A stretch of 64,000 nt of DNA from Paenactinomyces guangxiensis (GTDB lineage: Bacteria; Bacillota; Bacilli; Thermoactinomycetales; Thermoactinomycetaceae), in NCBI RefSeq assembly GCF_016055185.1, contig NZ_JAECVR010000004.1:124001-188000 (forward strand), given 5' to 3'. Under the pieces are notes generated by a model. That model saw only the letters and a list, made by a program, of their open reading frames with translations. It had not been told where the DNA came from and ran no database searches. Below are positions 25,705-34,272 of this stretch, one piece after another. Made by a program: the position numbers and the translations under genes. Positions within the stretch are counted from its first letter, which is position 1. Each line of letters starts with the position of its first letter.

Positions 25705-26439
25705 TTGAAGTTCAAACAAGTCCACAGAAAAAAGCTGTATGAACAAGTAGCTGAGCAAATCCAGGAAATGATTACGGGCAAAGAGCTGAAGCCGGGAGAT
25801 AAATTAGCTTCTGTCCCGGAGCTGGCAGAACAGTTTGGCGTGGGAAGGTCGGCAATTCGGGAAGCACTCTCTGCACTAAGAGCCATGGGGTATTTGGAAA
25901 TGAGGCAGGGAGAGGGGACTTTTGTGCGTGAATTTGACCCGGGTACCCTGTCCCGGCCGATCAGTCCGGCAGTGCTTATGAAAAGCGATCAAATCCTCGA
26001 GCTATTGGAAGTGAGAAAAATCATGGAAGTTGGATGTGCCGGAATGGCCGCCCTGCGCAGAACAGAGCAAGATTTGGAAGCGATGGGTGAAGCCCTGGTT
26101 CAGATGAAGGAAAGTATCCACGAGTCTGAAGAAAAGGGAGAACAGGCGGATCTCGCATTCCATCAGTCGATTGCCGAAGCGACGAAAAATAAAATGCTTA
26201 TGCATTTTATGCAAACACTATCCAAAGCGATGCAAGGAACGATGAGAGAAAGCCGGCGGATCTGGCTCTATGGCGAAAAAGCAACTCTGGAACGTTTATA
26301 CCAGGAACATGAGGGGATTTTCCTGGCGATTCGTGAACATGAACAACATCTGGCCCAGGAGCGCATGTTTCAACATATAGCCAAGGTAGAGCAAGTATTG
26401 CGGCAGATGATGAAAAAAGACCCGCCGGCATTCCCTTAA
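25705..26439 (+). CDS. FadR-subfamily GntR regulator (LutR/LldR-like)
   Basis: A 244-residue regulator with a GntR winged HTH (LASVPELAEQFGVGRSAIREALSALRAMG, residues 31-60) and an all-helical FCD domain carrying the metal/ligand residues (EVRKIMEVGCAG, LAFHQSIAEAT, EHEGIFLAI). FCD regulators of this branch sense lactate, glycolate or similar acids, so it most likely controls the divergent glcDF operon. TTG 25705 has GAGGTGA 7 nt upstream. Autoregulation through the shared intergenic dyad is an inference. Confidence 0.82.
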   Translation: MKFKQVHRKKLYEQVAEQIQEMITGKELKPGDKLASVPELAEQFGVGRSAIREALSALRAMGYLEMRQGEGTFVREFDPGTLSRPISPAVLMKSDQILELLEVRKIMEVGCAGMAALRRTEQDLEAMGEALVQMKESIHESEEKGEQADLAFHQSIAEATKNKMLMHFMQTLSKAMQGTMRESRRIWLYGEKATLERLYQEHEGIFLAIREHEQHLAQERMFQHIAKVEQVLRQMMKKDPPAFP

Positions 26440-26482
26440 TCGTGTGAAAAAGTAGGAGATTTGAAAGGAGAGGGGACATTCC

Positions 26483-26756
26483 GTGCCGGATATACTGGTA
26501 AAACGGCATGACTTACCGGAGATCCATCTGATCATAACCCGGGATCAACGGGAAAGGGATCGAAATTAGTTCCCTTGCCCCAGATAAACATATTGTATCT
26601 AACTGGGTAAAGAAACATTTTAGCGCCCATTGGGCCAGTGAATGTGAGGTTGCCTTCTTCAATCATCCTGTCTCGTGCTTCCTGGCTGTCGGGAGAGGAA
26701 AACCAGTCGGATTCGCCTGCTATGATGCAACATTTGTCCGGTTAGAGAAGGAATAA
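26483..26756 (+). pseudogene. Disrupted GNAT acetyltransferase gene
   Basis: GTG 26483 after AAAGGAGAGG begins VPDILVKRHDLPEIHLI, stopping at TAG near 26567. A plus-one shift restores GIEISSLAPDKHIVSNWVKKHF..WASECEVAFFNHPVSCFLAV..GFACYDATFV, the N-terminal half of a GNAT family acetyltransferase, which then ends after YDAT instead of continuing into the acetyl-CoA loop. One frameshift plus a 3' truncation: a dead gene. Confidence 0.7.
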
Positions 26757-27058
26757 AGGATTAAATCCGCTGTCCTGTCACAAAGCACCCCTCTAATCAT
26801 CAGATTAGTAAAAGTGACCACGGGGGGATATTTAAGGCCTGCCGGATGATGAAAAATGCGAACCAAACTTCGCTCCGTAAGTAGAGGGAGCAAGCCCGGC
26901 CCTGTCGTGTCTGCATGCCTTGATCCGGGCCTGCGGCGGCTGCCCAATCCCAACCATAATTTCATGTTTGCAAAGATCGGATCAAGGCTGTCTATTTGGT
27001 TGTTAATCCAGACAAGCCTATTCACCTTAAAAGCCATAAGCGGATCCTCGTACGATAG
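26757..27058. other. Unexplained segment open on both strands
   Basis: About 300 bp with a GC-rich centre (near 26890-26950). A 113-codon frame on the minus strand (27061-26720) and an 80-codon frame on the plus strand (26856-27098) both cross it; neither has a ribosome site or a recognised domain. It lies right where the acetyltransferase gene is truncated, so it may be inserted DNA or a mobile-element remnant. Confidence 0.4.
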
Positions 27059-27111
27059 CAAAAGTCCTGCTATTCAACTTGTTCATATGGTTGAATAGCG
27101 GGACTTGTTTG
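27059..27111 (+). terminator. Terminator-like hairpin
   Basis: AAGTCCTGCTATTCAAC near 27062-27078 pairs with GTTGAATAGCGGGACTT (27090-27107), followed by GTTTGTTTT. Confidence 0.7.
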
Positions 27112-27256
27112 TTTTGATGTTTGAACTCCAGGCACAGAGGGATGTGTAAATGAAATTATTTACATTTAATAAAACTATTATTTGTGATATTATGGAAAAG
27201 TATTCTTTTAACATCTTTATTTTGTAAAATTTTTAGTACAAAAGGCGGTTTTCAAT

Positions 27257-29152
27257 GTGAAACGAGATACCTCAAAGACTCCATTTGTCCCTTATATACC
27301 TGCCTCGCGTTCATTACCTGAATTGACAGTTGTGGCGGTTTTGTTAGGGATTGTGTTAGCCATCGTGTTTGGAGCCGCTAACGCATATCTGGGCTTAAAA
27401 ATCGGTCTCACCGTTAGTGCTTCCATTCCTGCTGCGGTGATTTCATTGGCTATTTTGCGCGGGTTGTTCCGGCGAAAATCGATTTTGGAAAATAATATTG
27501 TACAAACGATGACCACTGCAGGGGAAGCAGTAGCAGCCGGTGCGATTTTTACTCTTCCGGCTCTTTATCTGTGGAAGTTGACTCCAAGCCAGGGAGTTAT
27601 TGCTTTTATCACGTTAACAGGCGGTTTTTTAGGTGTGATGATGATGGTTCCCCTGCGCCGCCTGCTGATTGTGAATGAACATGAAACTTTACCTTATCCG
27701 GAAGGGACTGCATGTGCGGAGGTTTTAAAATCCGGGGAAACAGGGGGAAGCAATGCCCGCCTGATCTTTTTCGGATTTCTGGTAGGAGGGTTGTTTAAAA
27801 CTCTCGGAGATGGATTAAAATGGTTTAAAACTTCCGTAGAAACGAAAATTGCCGGGTTTAAAGGCGCTGCTATCGGGTTGGATACCATGCCGGCTCTGCT
27901 TGGGGTGGGCTATATCATCGGGCCGCGTATTGCCGGGCAAATGGTTGCCGGCGGATTGCTGGCCAGCCTTGTGTTTATCCCGATGATTGCCTTTTTTGGA
28001 ACAGGAAGTCCCACCACTTTCTTTCCGGCCGATCAGCCGATCAGCCGGCTGGATATCAGCGGAATTTATGACAACTATATTCGCTACATCGGCGCCGGCG
28101 CTGTTGCCACAGGAGGTTTGATCACTCTTGTACGAACCTTGCCGATGTTATTCAGATCAATCCGCGATACGCTTGCCGGTTTGAGAACAAAAGGCAGGGA
28201 AATCCAATCACGTACCGACCGGGATATCCCCACTCCCTACCTGGTGATTGGAACCCTTGCCCTTATTCTGGTGATTGCCTTTGCCCCCGTCACGCATGTC
28301 GGAATCATCGGTGCAGTTGCGATTGCCGTTTTCGGTTTTCTGTTTGTGGCTGTCGCTTCCCGGATCGTGGGAATTGTCGGAAGCTCCTCTATGCCTGTTT
28401 CCGGGATGACCATTGCCACTTTGCTAATTGTCACTATGATCTTTAAAGTCGCAGGGATGGGTGGACAAACGGGAATGATTGCCTCGCTGATGGTTGCGGC
28501 CATTGTTTGTGTGGCTCTGGCTGTTGCCGGGGATATTTCCCAGGATCTGAAAACGGGTTACCTGGTGGGGGGAACCCCCTGGAAACAACAAATCGCTATG
28601 ATGATCGGTGTTCTGGCGAGCGCTCTGCTCATCGGATTTTTCCTGGTTCTCTTTGATCAAGCCTATGGAATCGGCGGGAACGAACTTCCTGCCCCCAAAG
28701 CGGTTTTGATGAAAATTATCGTGGAAGGCCTGATGGCCGGTAACTTACCGTGGGAACTAATCCTCATCGGCATGGGCCTGGCTGTAGCCATTGAATTCCT
28801 GGGGCTGAATTCCTTAACAGTAGCCGTTGGTTTCTATCTGCCTGTATCGATCAGTACCCCCATTATGATCGGCGGACTGGTCCGCTGGGCAACAGAAGCC
28901 TTTATCAAAAATGATAAACAAAAACAAATGCGTGAAGAGACAGGCACCTTGTTTGCGTCCGGTTTAATTGCCGGGGAAGCGCTGGTCAGTGTGGTCATTG
29001 CTCTCTTAATCGTACCTGGTATTCTCAACCCGGAAGCGCCGGTAAAAGTGGACAACGGTTGGCTGCCATTCTCTCTCTTCCTCGCACTGGCAGTTCTCCT
29101 CTGGTTTGTAACCACTAAATTTACAGGGAAAACTGTAACAAAGGGGAAATAA
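27257..29152 (+). CDS. OPT-family oligopeptide transporter
   Basis: A 631-residue polytopic transporter of the prokaryotic OPT family with about 14-16 hydrophobic segments. Family marks are NAYLGLKIGLTVSASIPAAV in TM1-2, NIVQTMTTAGEAVAAGAIFTLPAL, and the loop HETLPYPEGTACAEVLKSGE. Members import oligopeptides or metal-peptide complexes by proton symport; here the substrate is unknown. GTG 27257 follows AAAGGCGG at 9 nt; ATG at 27255 is out of frame. A PqqD-like gene follows after 21 nt, likely in the same transcript. Confidence 0.88.
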   Translation: MKRDTSKTPFVPYIPASRSLPELTVVAVLLGIVLAIVFGAANAYLGLKIGLTVSASIPAAVISLAILRGLFRRKSILENNIVQTMTTAGEAVAAGAIFTLPALYLWKLTPSQGVIAFITLTGGFLGVMMMVPLRRLLIVNEHETLPYPEGTACAEVLKSGETGGSNARLIFFGFLVGGLFKTLGDGLKWFKTSVETKIAGFKGAAIGLDTMPALLGVGYIIGPRIAGQMVAGGLLASLVFIPMIAFFGTGSPTTFFPADQPISRLDISGIYDNYIRYIGAGAVATGGLITLVRTLPMLFRSIRDTLAGLRTKGREIQSRTDRDIPTPYLVIGTLALILVIAFAPVTHVGIIGAVAIAVFGFLFVAVASRIVGIVGSSSMPVSGMTIATLLIVTMIFKVAGMGGQTGMIASLMVAAIVCVALAVAGDISQDLKTGYLVGGTPWKQQIAMMIGVLASALLIGFFLVLFDQAYGIGGNELPAPKAVLMKIIVEGLMAGNLPWELILIGMGLAVAIEFLGLNSLTVAVGFYLPVSISTPIMIGGLVRWATEAFIKNDKQKQMREETGTLFASGLIAGEALVSVVIALLIVPGILNPEAPVKVDNGWLPFSLFLALAVLLWFVTTKFTGKTVTKGK

Positions 29153-29173
29153 CGAAAGGGAAGAAAATGATTA

Positions 29174-29536
29174 ATGTCCTTCCTTAAAAAGAAAGCAAGT
29201 AAAGATAAAAACCTTTTAAAAATGATTCCAGCTCTAAAGCCATCCTTAACTCTGGAATCAAACCCGGACAACCCGGAACTGCTTCAACTGGTTATACCGC
29301 GGACCAGCCTGCTGGAGAAGTTCTCGGTCCGATTTTTGAAACAGCCGCCCTATCTGCGGATTCGCCTGGACCGGCTGGGAAGTTTTGTGCTGGCTCGCTG
29401 TAACGGGAAACATCAAGTGGAACAGATTCAACAACAAGTGGCTGAACGGTTTGGTGAAGAAGCTGAACCGGTCCTGCCGCGCTTGTTGAAGTTCCTGGAG
29501 ATGGTGGAGGCCAACGGCTGGATCAATTGGAAATGA
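29174..29536 (+). CDS. PqqD-family protein
   Basis: A 120-residue protein with a PqqD domain in the C-terminal two-thirds: LRIRLDRLGSFVLARCNGKHQVEQIQQQVAERFGEEAEPVLPRLLKFLEMVEANGWINW. PqqD domains are peptide-binding RRE units in ribosomal peptide maturation, but no precursor or radical SAM enzyme is beside it. Stand-alone copies next to OPT transporters suggest a role with peptides, which is speculation. The Shine-Dalgarno (AAAGGGAAG) is about 12 nt before ATG 29174. Confidence 0.75.
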   Translation: MSFLKKKASKDKNLLKMIPALKPSLTLESNPDNPELLQLVIPRTSLLEKFSVRFLKQPPYLRIRLDRLGSFVLARCNGKHQVEQIQQQVAERFGEEAEPVLPRLLKFLEMVEANGWINWK

Positions 29537-29563
29537 GAGCGTACTTTCGCGCTCTCATTTTTT
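29534..29563 (+). terminator. Intrinsic terminator after PqqD-like gene
   Basis: TGAGAGCG (29534-29541) pairs with CGCTCTCA (29550-29557), followed by TTTTTTC. Confidence 0.85.
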
Positions 29564-29682
29564 CATCCCTTTTTGACACGGGGGGATTTCTGTTATTTTT
29601 ATTATTTTTTAAATTAACTATCCCCGTATGTAAAACAAATGATAGTATGTTCATAACGTACTCAGATGGAAAAGGGGAGAAA

Positions 29683-29928
29683 ATGGTGAAAAAAATCACC
29701 GTGGAATTCTGTATTTCTAATCTGGTCAAAGGTTCCCTTTCTGCATATTACTGCTTGAAAAACCAGAATCATTCCTGTGTAAAAATAAAAATGAGATATT
29801 GTCTGGGCCTCTGCAGCTGCTGTGAACATACATTGTACGCATATGTTAACGACCAGCTGATAGAAGCCGACACCCCTGATAAGCTGTACGAGAAAATCAT
29901 TCATTATCTTTCTTTCTACAGCAGATAG
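29683..29928 (+). CDS. DUF1450 protein (YuzB-like paralogue)
   Basis: An 81-residue Cys-rich cytoplasmic protein: ITVEFCISNLVKG, YCLGLCSCCEHTLYAYVNDQLIEAD and DKLYEKI match the layout of YuzB (DUF1450), encoded again at 45862. The Cys set C-x3-C-x-CC suggests metal or Fe-S binding, unproved. ATG 29683 and GTG 29686 are both possible; AAAGGGGAG is upstream and GTG has the better spacing. The longer frame from 29527 crosses the terminator and is rejected. Its 3' end overlaps the convergent gene by 13 nt. Confidence 0.78.
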   Translation: MVKKITVEFCISNLVKGSLSAYYCLKNQNHSCVKIKMRYCLGLCSCCEHTLYAYVNDQLIEADTPDKLYEKIIHYLSFYSR

Positions 29929-30296
29929 ATCAGAGCAAACGATAGCAGAGTGCAGAACAAGCCCGTTATGAAGGAGACAGTTCCCAGCCACCACGGGAAA
30001 AACGACTTTTTATCCTTAGACGGGGAACCGGAATCGTCAACTAGAAAGTCATCATCCAAATTCTCCATTTCACGGCGTGAAAGTTTCATTACCTTTTTCA
30101 TGCTTTTGCCAAAAGTGCTGAAAAATCCGCCGCGCACTACATACCAGGCACCTGAAACAGTTAACAGGAACAGACCGACCATAAAAAGATGGTTAATAAA
30201 AGAGATCAGCTTCCATTTTGAGCTGACTGAGACAAGAACGAGAGAGATCACAGTGAAAATCAATGAATAAGAAAAAATTTGAGCCCTTTTGGACAT
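29916..30296 (-). CDS. Membrane protein, DUF3899-like
   Basis: A 126-residue protein with two N-terminal TMs (IFSYSLIFTVISLVLVSV and LFMVGLFLLTVSGAWYVV), a cytoplasmic loop containing SRREMENLDDDF, and a C-terminal TM (LGTVSFITGLFCTLLSFALIY). The arrangement and the VVRGGFFSTFGKS segment fit DUF3899; function unknown. GGAGG lies 7 nt before ATG 30296. Confidence 0.65.
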   Translation of the reverse strand: MSKRAQIFSYSLIFTVISLVLVSVSSKWKLISFINHLFMVGLFLLTVSGAWYVVRGGFFSTFGKSMKKVMKLSRREMENLDDDFLVDDSGSPSKDKKSFFPWWLGTVSFITGLFCTLLSFALIYLL

Positions 30297-30415
30297 TGAA
30301 ATTCCTCCATCTTATGGATATTATATGAAACATTAAGGCTTTGTCGCTTATTCTTTCGCTATACCCTTTTCTATTACACCCGATTCATTTATAATTAACA
30401 AGTCGTAATCTAAGT

Positions 30416-30464
30416 TGTCCGTGTAGTACCTTTGATAACCTGAAAAGATCTTACTATTCGGACA
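30416..30464 (+). promoter_or_regulatory. Leader inverted repeat before first oppA
   Basis: TGTCCG (30416-30421) and CGGACA (30459-30464) flank 37 nt and end 5 nt before the AAAGGGGGG ribosome site. The same hexamer pair stands before the permease at 1800. Significance is uncertain. Confidence 0.3.
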
Positions 30465-30481
30465 TTAAAGGGGGGACAGAA

Positions 30482-32140
30482 TTGCAAACGAGTTGGAAAG
30501 CAATTCTAGGAGTGGTTCTTTCGGCCAGCCTGGTACTCGGCGGGTGCGGCGGAATGGGACTGACCAAAGGCGGAAGTGAAGGTGTGAATTCCCTGAGTGA
30601 AAACCAGGTTCTGAGGATGAGTGAACAAAAAGAACTTCAGACCCTGGACAGTGCCAAAGCTTCAGAGATGATTTCGTTTAACGTTTTAAATAACGTTCAA
30701 GAAGGCTTAATGAGAATGGGTAAGGAAAAACAGCCGGAATTTGGGATTGCCCAGGATGTGGATATCAGCCCGGATAAAAAAACCTACACCTTTAAACTCC
30801 GGGACGACGCAACCTGGAGTGATGGAAAACCGGTAACAGCCATGGACTTTGAATACGGCTGGAAACGGGCGTTAGACCCGAAGACGAAATCGGAATACGC
30901 TTATATGCTGTACCCGATTGTAAATGCAGAAGAATACAACACAGGTAAAGTATCGAGTGAGAAGGTTGGCGTCAAAGCAACCAATGAAACGACCCTGGTT
31001 GTCAAACTGAAACAGCCGATGATCAACTTTCTCAGTATGACCACAATGACCACCTATATGCCACAACGGGCAGACATTGTTGCAAAATATAAAAATGAGT
31101 ATGGGACCAAGGCCGATAAAGTGGTTTACAACGGGCCATTTAAAGTGACCAAGTGGACAAACCAGGAAGTCGCTTTAACCAAAAATGACCAGTATTGGGA
31201 CAGAAATGCCGTTACCCTTGAAAAAGTATCGATTATCACAATAAAAGATACGGCTACAGGGATTAATTTGTACAACTCCGGTAATATTGATACAGCACTG
31301 TTAAACCAGGCGTTTGTCGATGCATATAAGCAGACGCCGGATTATGTTGAGGTTGAGCTGGCCTCCACCTGCTACATCTTGTTAAACCAGAAAAATGAAT
31401 TCTTTAAAAATGATAAAATCCGCAAAGCGATCAGTTTGGCGATTGACCGCGAAGACATAATCAAAGTTATGAAAGACGGATCCAAACCGGCAGGAGCCCT
31501 GATCCCTCCGTCAATTAACGGAGAAGGAAATAAATCCTTCCGGGAAAATGGAGAATGGGTGAAGCAGGATGTTGACAAAGCAAAAAAATATTTTGCGGAA
31601 GGTTTAAAAGAATTGGGATTGGAGAAGCCCCCAACCGATATTGAAATGATCGGCTATGATGCAACAGCGAAACGGGATGTTGCAATGGCGATCGAGGAAC
31701 AGCTTCGGGTTAATCTGGGGCTGGACATTCAATTGAATTCCCCGCCGTGGAAAGTTCATCTTGATAAACTGAGAAATGGCGATTATGATATGGGAATGCT
31801 TACATGGGGAGCCGACTATAATGATCCGATTAACTTTTTTGAGATCTGGCAAGCCAAAAACCCGATGAACTGGTCCAACTTCAACAACAATAGATATGAT
31901 CAACTGGTGGAACAGACAAGAAGAGAAACAGATCAGAAAAAGCAATTTAAGTTATTTACCGAAGCGGAAAAAATCTTAGCAGGCACTGAAGGAAACGGAA
32001 TGGCCGGTTTTGTTCCCCTGTTTTATGCATCACAGGCTTATGTGCAGAAGCCGTATGTGAAGGACTTGTATCGCCATCCGTACGGGGCCCAGTACACACT
32101 GAAATGGGCATACATCGGAAAAGAAAAAGAAAAAAATTAA
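30482..32140 (+). CDS. oppA: Oligopeptide ABC transporter binding lipoprotein 1
   Basis: A 552-residue SBP_bac_5 (DppA/OppA) lipoprotein with signal ending LVLGGC. Family landmarks: LDSAKASEMISFNVLNNVQEGLMR, TFKLRDDATWSDGKPVTAMDFEYGWKRALDP, VVYNGPFKV, KIRKAISLAIDRE and TWGADYNDPINFFE. It captures peptides outside the cell for OppBCDF. TTG 30482 lies 7 nt after a GGGGGGAC ribosome site; no better start exists. It is the first gene of the opp cluster and has its own terminator, so its level can differ from that of the permease genes. Confidence 0.88.
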   Translation: MQTSWKAILGVVLSASLVLGGCGGMGLTKGGSEGVNSLSENQVLRMSEQKELQTLDSAKASEMISFNVLNNVQEGLMRMGKEKQPEFGIAQDVDISPDKKTYTFKLRDDATWSDGKPVTAMDFEYGWKRALDPKTKSEYAYMLYPIVNAEEYNTGKVSSEKVGVKATNETTLVVKLKQPMINFLSMTTMTTYMPQRADIVAKYKNEYGTKADKVVYNGPFKVTKWTNQEVALTKNDQYWDRNAVTLEKVSIITIKDTATGINLYNSGNIDTALLNQAFVDAYKQTPDYVEVELASTCYILLNQKNEFFKNDKIRKAISLAIDREDIIKVMKDGSKPAGALIPPSINGEGNKSFRENGEWVKQDVDKAKKYFAEGLKELGLEKPPTDIEMIGYDATAKRDVAMAIEEQLRVNLGLDIQLNSPPWKVHLDKLRNGDYDMGMLTWGADYNDPINFFEIWQAKNPMNWSNFNNNRYDQLVEQTRRETDQKKQFKLFTEAEKILAGTEGNGMAGFVPLFYASQAYVQKPYVKDLYRHPYGAQYTLKWAYIGKEKEKN

Positions 32141-32171
32141 ACAAGCAAATGTATAATTATGAACTAATCGG

Positions 32172-32201
32172 TGCGGACCCTACCCGGGTTCGCATTTTTT
32201 A
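32172..32201 (+). terminator. Terminator after first oppA
   Basis: TGCGGACCC (32172-32180) pairs with GGGTTCGCA (32186-32194), then TTTTTT. Confidence 0.85.
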
Positions 32202-32531
32202 TATGTATAAAATCCTGTATCTTGCCAGAACATAACTCTTTACAAAAACACGGATTATAGGTTAAATATAATTATGTGGTTTATAGCAATACACACCGAA
32301 GGTGAAATTGTTTGAAATTTAAGCGGATTCTACAGCATTCCATAGATGACTCCCCACCCGGGTAAAGAACCTTTTTACGGCTTCTTTGTCATTTTTTTTG
32401 CTGTGAATGTTTGCAAGATTTCAGAGATATCATCCAATCGGTTACCGGCATACTTATCTTTCTAATCGGGTTTAAGACCATAGGGTCTAAACTATAAAAT
32501 TTTTTTCAAGAAATTATAAGGGGGCAAACAG
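32202..32531. other. Intergenic region between the two oppA genes
   Basis: No ORF. It has to hold the promoter of the second oppA. Small dyads occur (GACC-ATAG-GGTC near 32478), but no known riboswitch pattern was recognised. Confidence 0.4.
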
Positions 32532-34154
32532 ATGAGCAAGAGACTGAAGTTTTCGTCCTTGTTAGCCATTTTATTAGTGGCTTCTCTTGTACTATCCGCT
32601 TGTAACTTCAGCGGCGATTCCGGCGGAGCGTCCGGTAAGCAGGTATTAAATTTAACTGACACCGCTGAGCCGCCAAATCTGGACAGTGCAAAGTCAACTG
32701 ACGTTGCATCGTTTACCATTCTGAACAATACGATGGAAGGTCTTTACCGCCCGGATAAAGATGATAAGCCCATTCTCGGCATGGCTGCTGAAGAACCAAA
32801 AATCAGCGAGGACAAAAAGACTTATACGTTTAAAATCCGTGATGCCCAGTGGAGCGACGGCAAACCCGTTACCGCCCACGACTTTGAATACGCATGGAAA
32901 CGTGCCCTGGATCCTAAAACCGCGTCAGAATACGCATATATTCTCTATCCGGTTTTAAATGCAGAGAAATTCAACACTGGTAAAGGTTCAAGGGATGAAG
33001 TCGGCGTGAAAGCTCTGGACGACAAAACACTGGAAGTTAAACTGGAGCAGCCGATTCCTTACTTCAAGGACTTGCTTTCTTTCCCGACCTACATGCCGCA
33101 ACGGCAGGATATCGTTGAAAAATTTGGCGACAAATATGCACTTGAGGCCAAAAATCTGGTCTTCAACGGCCCATTCATCCTCTCCGACTGGAAACACGAA
33201 AAAAGCTTCCAGTACAAAAAGAACGACAAGTATTGGGACAAAAGTACAGTTAAGCTGGCAGAAGTAAATGTCAACATCGTAAAAGACAATGCAACCAGTG
33301 TTAACTTGTACAAAACCAAGAAAGTTGACTATTCTCCTCTTGGCTCCGATTTTATTGACGCATATAAAGGAAAGCCGGATGTATTCACCATTCCCGAACT
33401 GAGCAGCTGGTATCTGGAATTGAACCAGACCAAACCGCTGTTTAAGAATAAGAAAATCCGTCAGGCGATCGCCATGGCGATCGACAAAAAGACCTTGACG
33501 GAAAGCGTGTTGAAAAACGGTTCTGTACCGGCGAACGGCATTGTTCCCCCGGAGACACAAGCCAATGACAAACAAAAATTCAGCGAAGTAACACAGGCCA
33601 ACGTTGAGTACAACCCGCAAAAAGCTAAACAGCTGTTTCAGGAAGGCTTGAAAGAACTGGGCATGACGTCCCCCGGTAAAGTTGAATTATTAACTCAGGA
33701 TACCAGCCAGGCCAAGAAAGACGCAGAATTCTTTAAAGAGCAATTGCGTGTAAACCTTGGATTGGATGTAAGTATCACCGCAGTTCCGTTCAAGGAGCGT
33801 TTGCAAAGATCCAAAGACGGTAAATTTGATATCGTATATTCCGGTTGGGGTGCTGATTACAACGACCCGATGACCTTCCTCGACATCTTTATCACCGGTT
33901 CTTCTTACAACCGCGGTAAATGGAGCAACAGCGAATATGATGCACTCATCAAAAAATCCCAATCCAACCCGAACTTTGAAGAGCGTCTGCAAGACCTGAT
34001 CAAAGCTGAGAAAATCTTCATTGATGATGCCGGGGTTGTACCTCTCTACTACAGAAGCCGTCTGGCTCTGAAGCAGCCATATATCAAAGATTGGCCATGG
34101 CATCTCAAAGGGCCGGAATACAGCCTCAAATGGGCTCACATTGAAGGAAAATAG
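32532..34154 (+). CDS. oppA: Oligopeptide ABC transporter binding lipoprotein 2
   Basis: A 540-residue SBP_bac_5 lipoprotein, signal ending LVLSAC, collinear with the protein of the preceding gene (PPNLDSAKSTDVASFTILNNTMEGLYR, RDAQWSDGKPVTAHDFEYAWKRALDP, GWGADYNDPMTFLD). The two are clear paralogues but well diverged, so they probably bring different peptide sets to the same permease. AGGGGGC lies upstream of ATG 32532. It is followed by a 17-bp stem and then oppBCDF. Confidence 0.88.
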   Translation: MSKRLKFSSLLAILLVASLVLSACNFSGDSGGASGKQVLNLTDTAEPPNLDSAKSTDVASFTILNNTMEGLYRPDKDDKPILGMAAEEPKISEDKKTYTFKIRDAQWSDGKPVTAHDFEYAWKRALDPKTASEYAYILYPVLNAEKFNTGKGSRDEVGVKALDDKTLEVKLEQPIPYFKDLLSFPTYMPQRQDIVEKFGDKYALEAKNLVFNGPFILSDWKHEKSFQYKKNDKYWDKSTVKLAEVNVNIVKDNATSVNLYKTKKVDYSPLGSDFIDAYKGKPDVFTIPELSSWYLELNQTKPLFKNKKIRQAIAMAIDKKTLTESVLKNGSVPANGIVPPETQANDKQKFSEVTQANVEYNPQKAKQLFQEGLKELGMTSPGKVELLTQDTSQAKKDAEFFKEQLRVNLGLDVSITAVPFKERLQRSKDGKFDIVYSGWGADYNDPMTFLDIFITGSSYNRGKWSNSEYDALIKKSQSNPNFEERLQDLIKAEKIFIDDAGVVPLYYRSRLALKQPYIKDWPWHLKGPEYSLKWAHIEGK

Positions 34155-34194
34155 TAATTAAATTATTCTTGAGGAAAACGGAGTAACATGGTTA

Positions 34195-34231
34195 GATGAA
34201 GGTATATGTCACCATGACATATACCTTCATC
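34195..34231 (+). terminator. Perfect 17-bp hairpin between oppA2 and oppB
   Basis: GATGAAGGTATATGTCA (34195-34211) and its exact complement (34215-34231) enclose the 3-nt loop CCA. There is no T run, so it more likely stabilises the oppA mRNA or attenuates than fully terminates, giving more binding protein than permease. Confidence 0.7.
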
Positions 34232-34272
34232 ATTGCTTGCTAACGTGTGATTGAGAGAGGATGTGAATCGAT

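Noticed and set aside
29527-29682. N-terminal extension of the DUF1450 protein
   Set aside because: It would begin inside the preceding terminator; homology to YuzB begins at 29683-29695.
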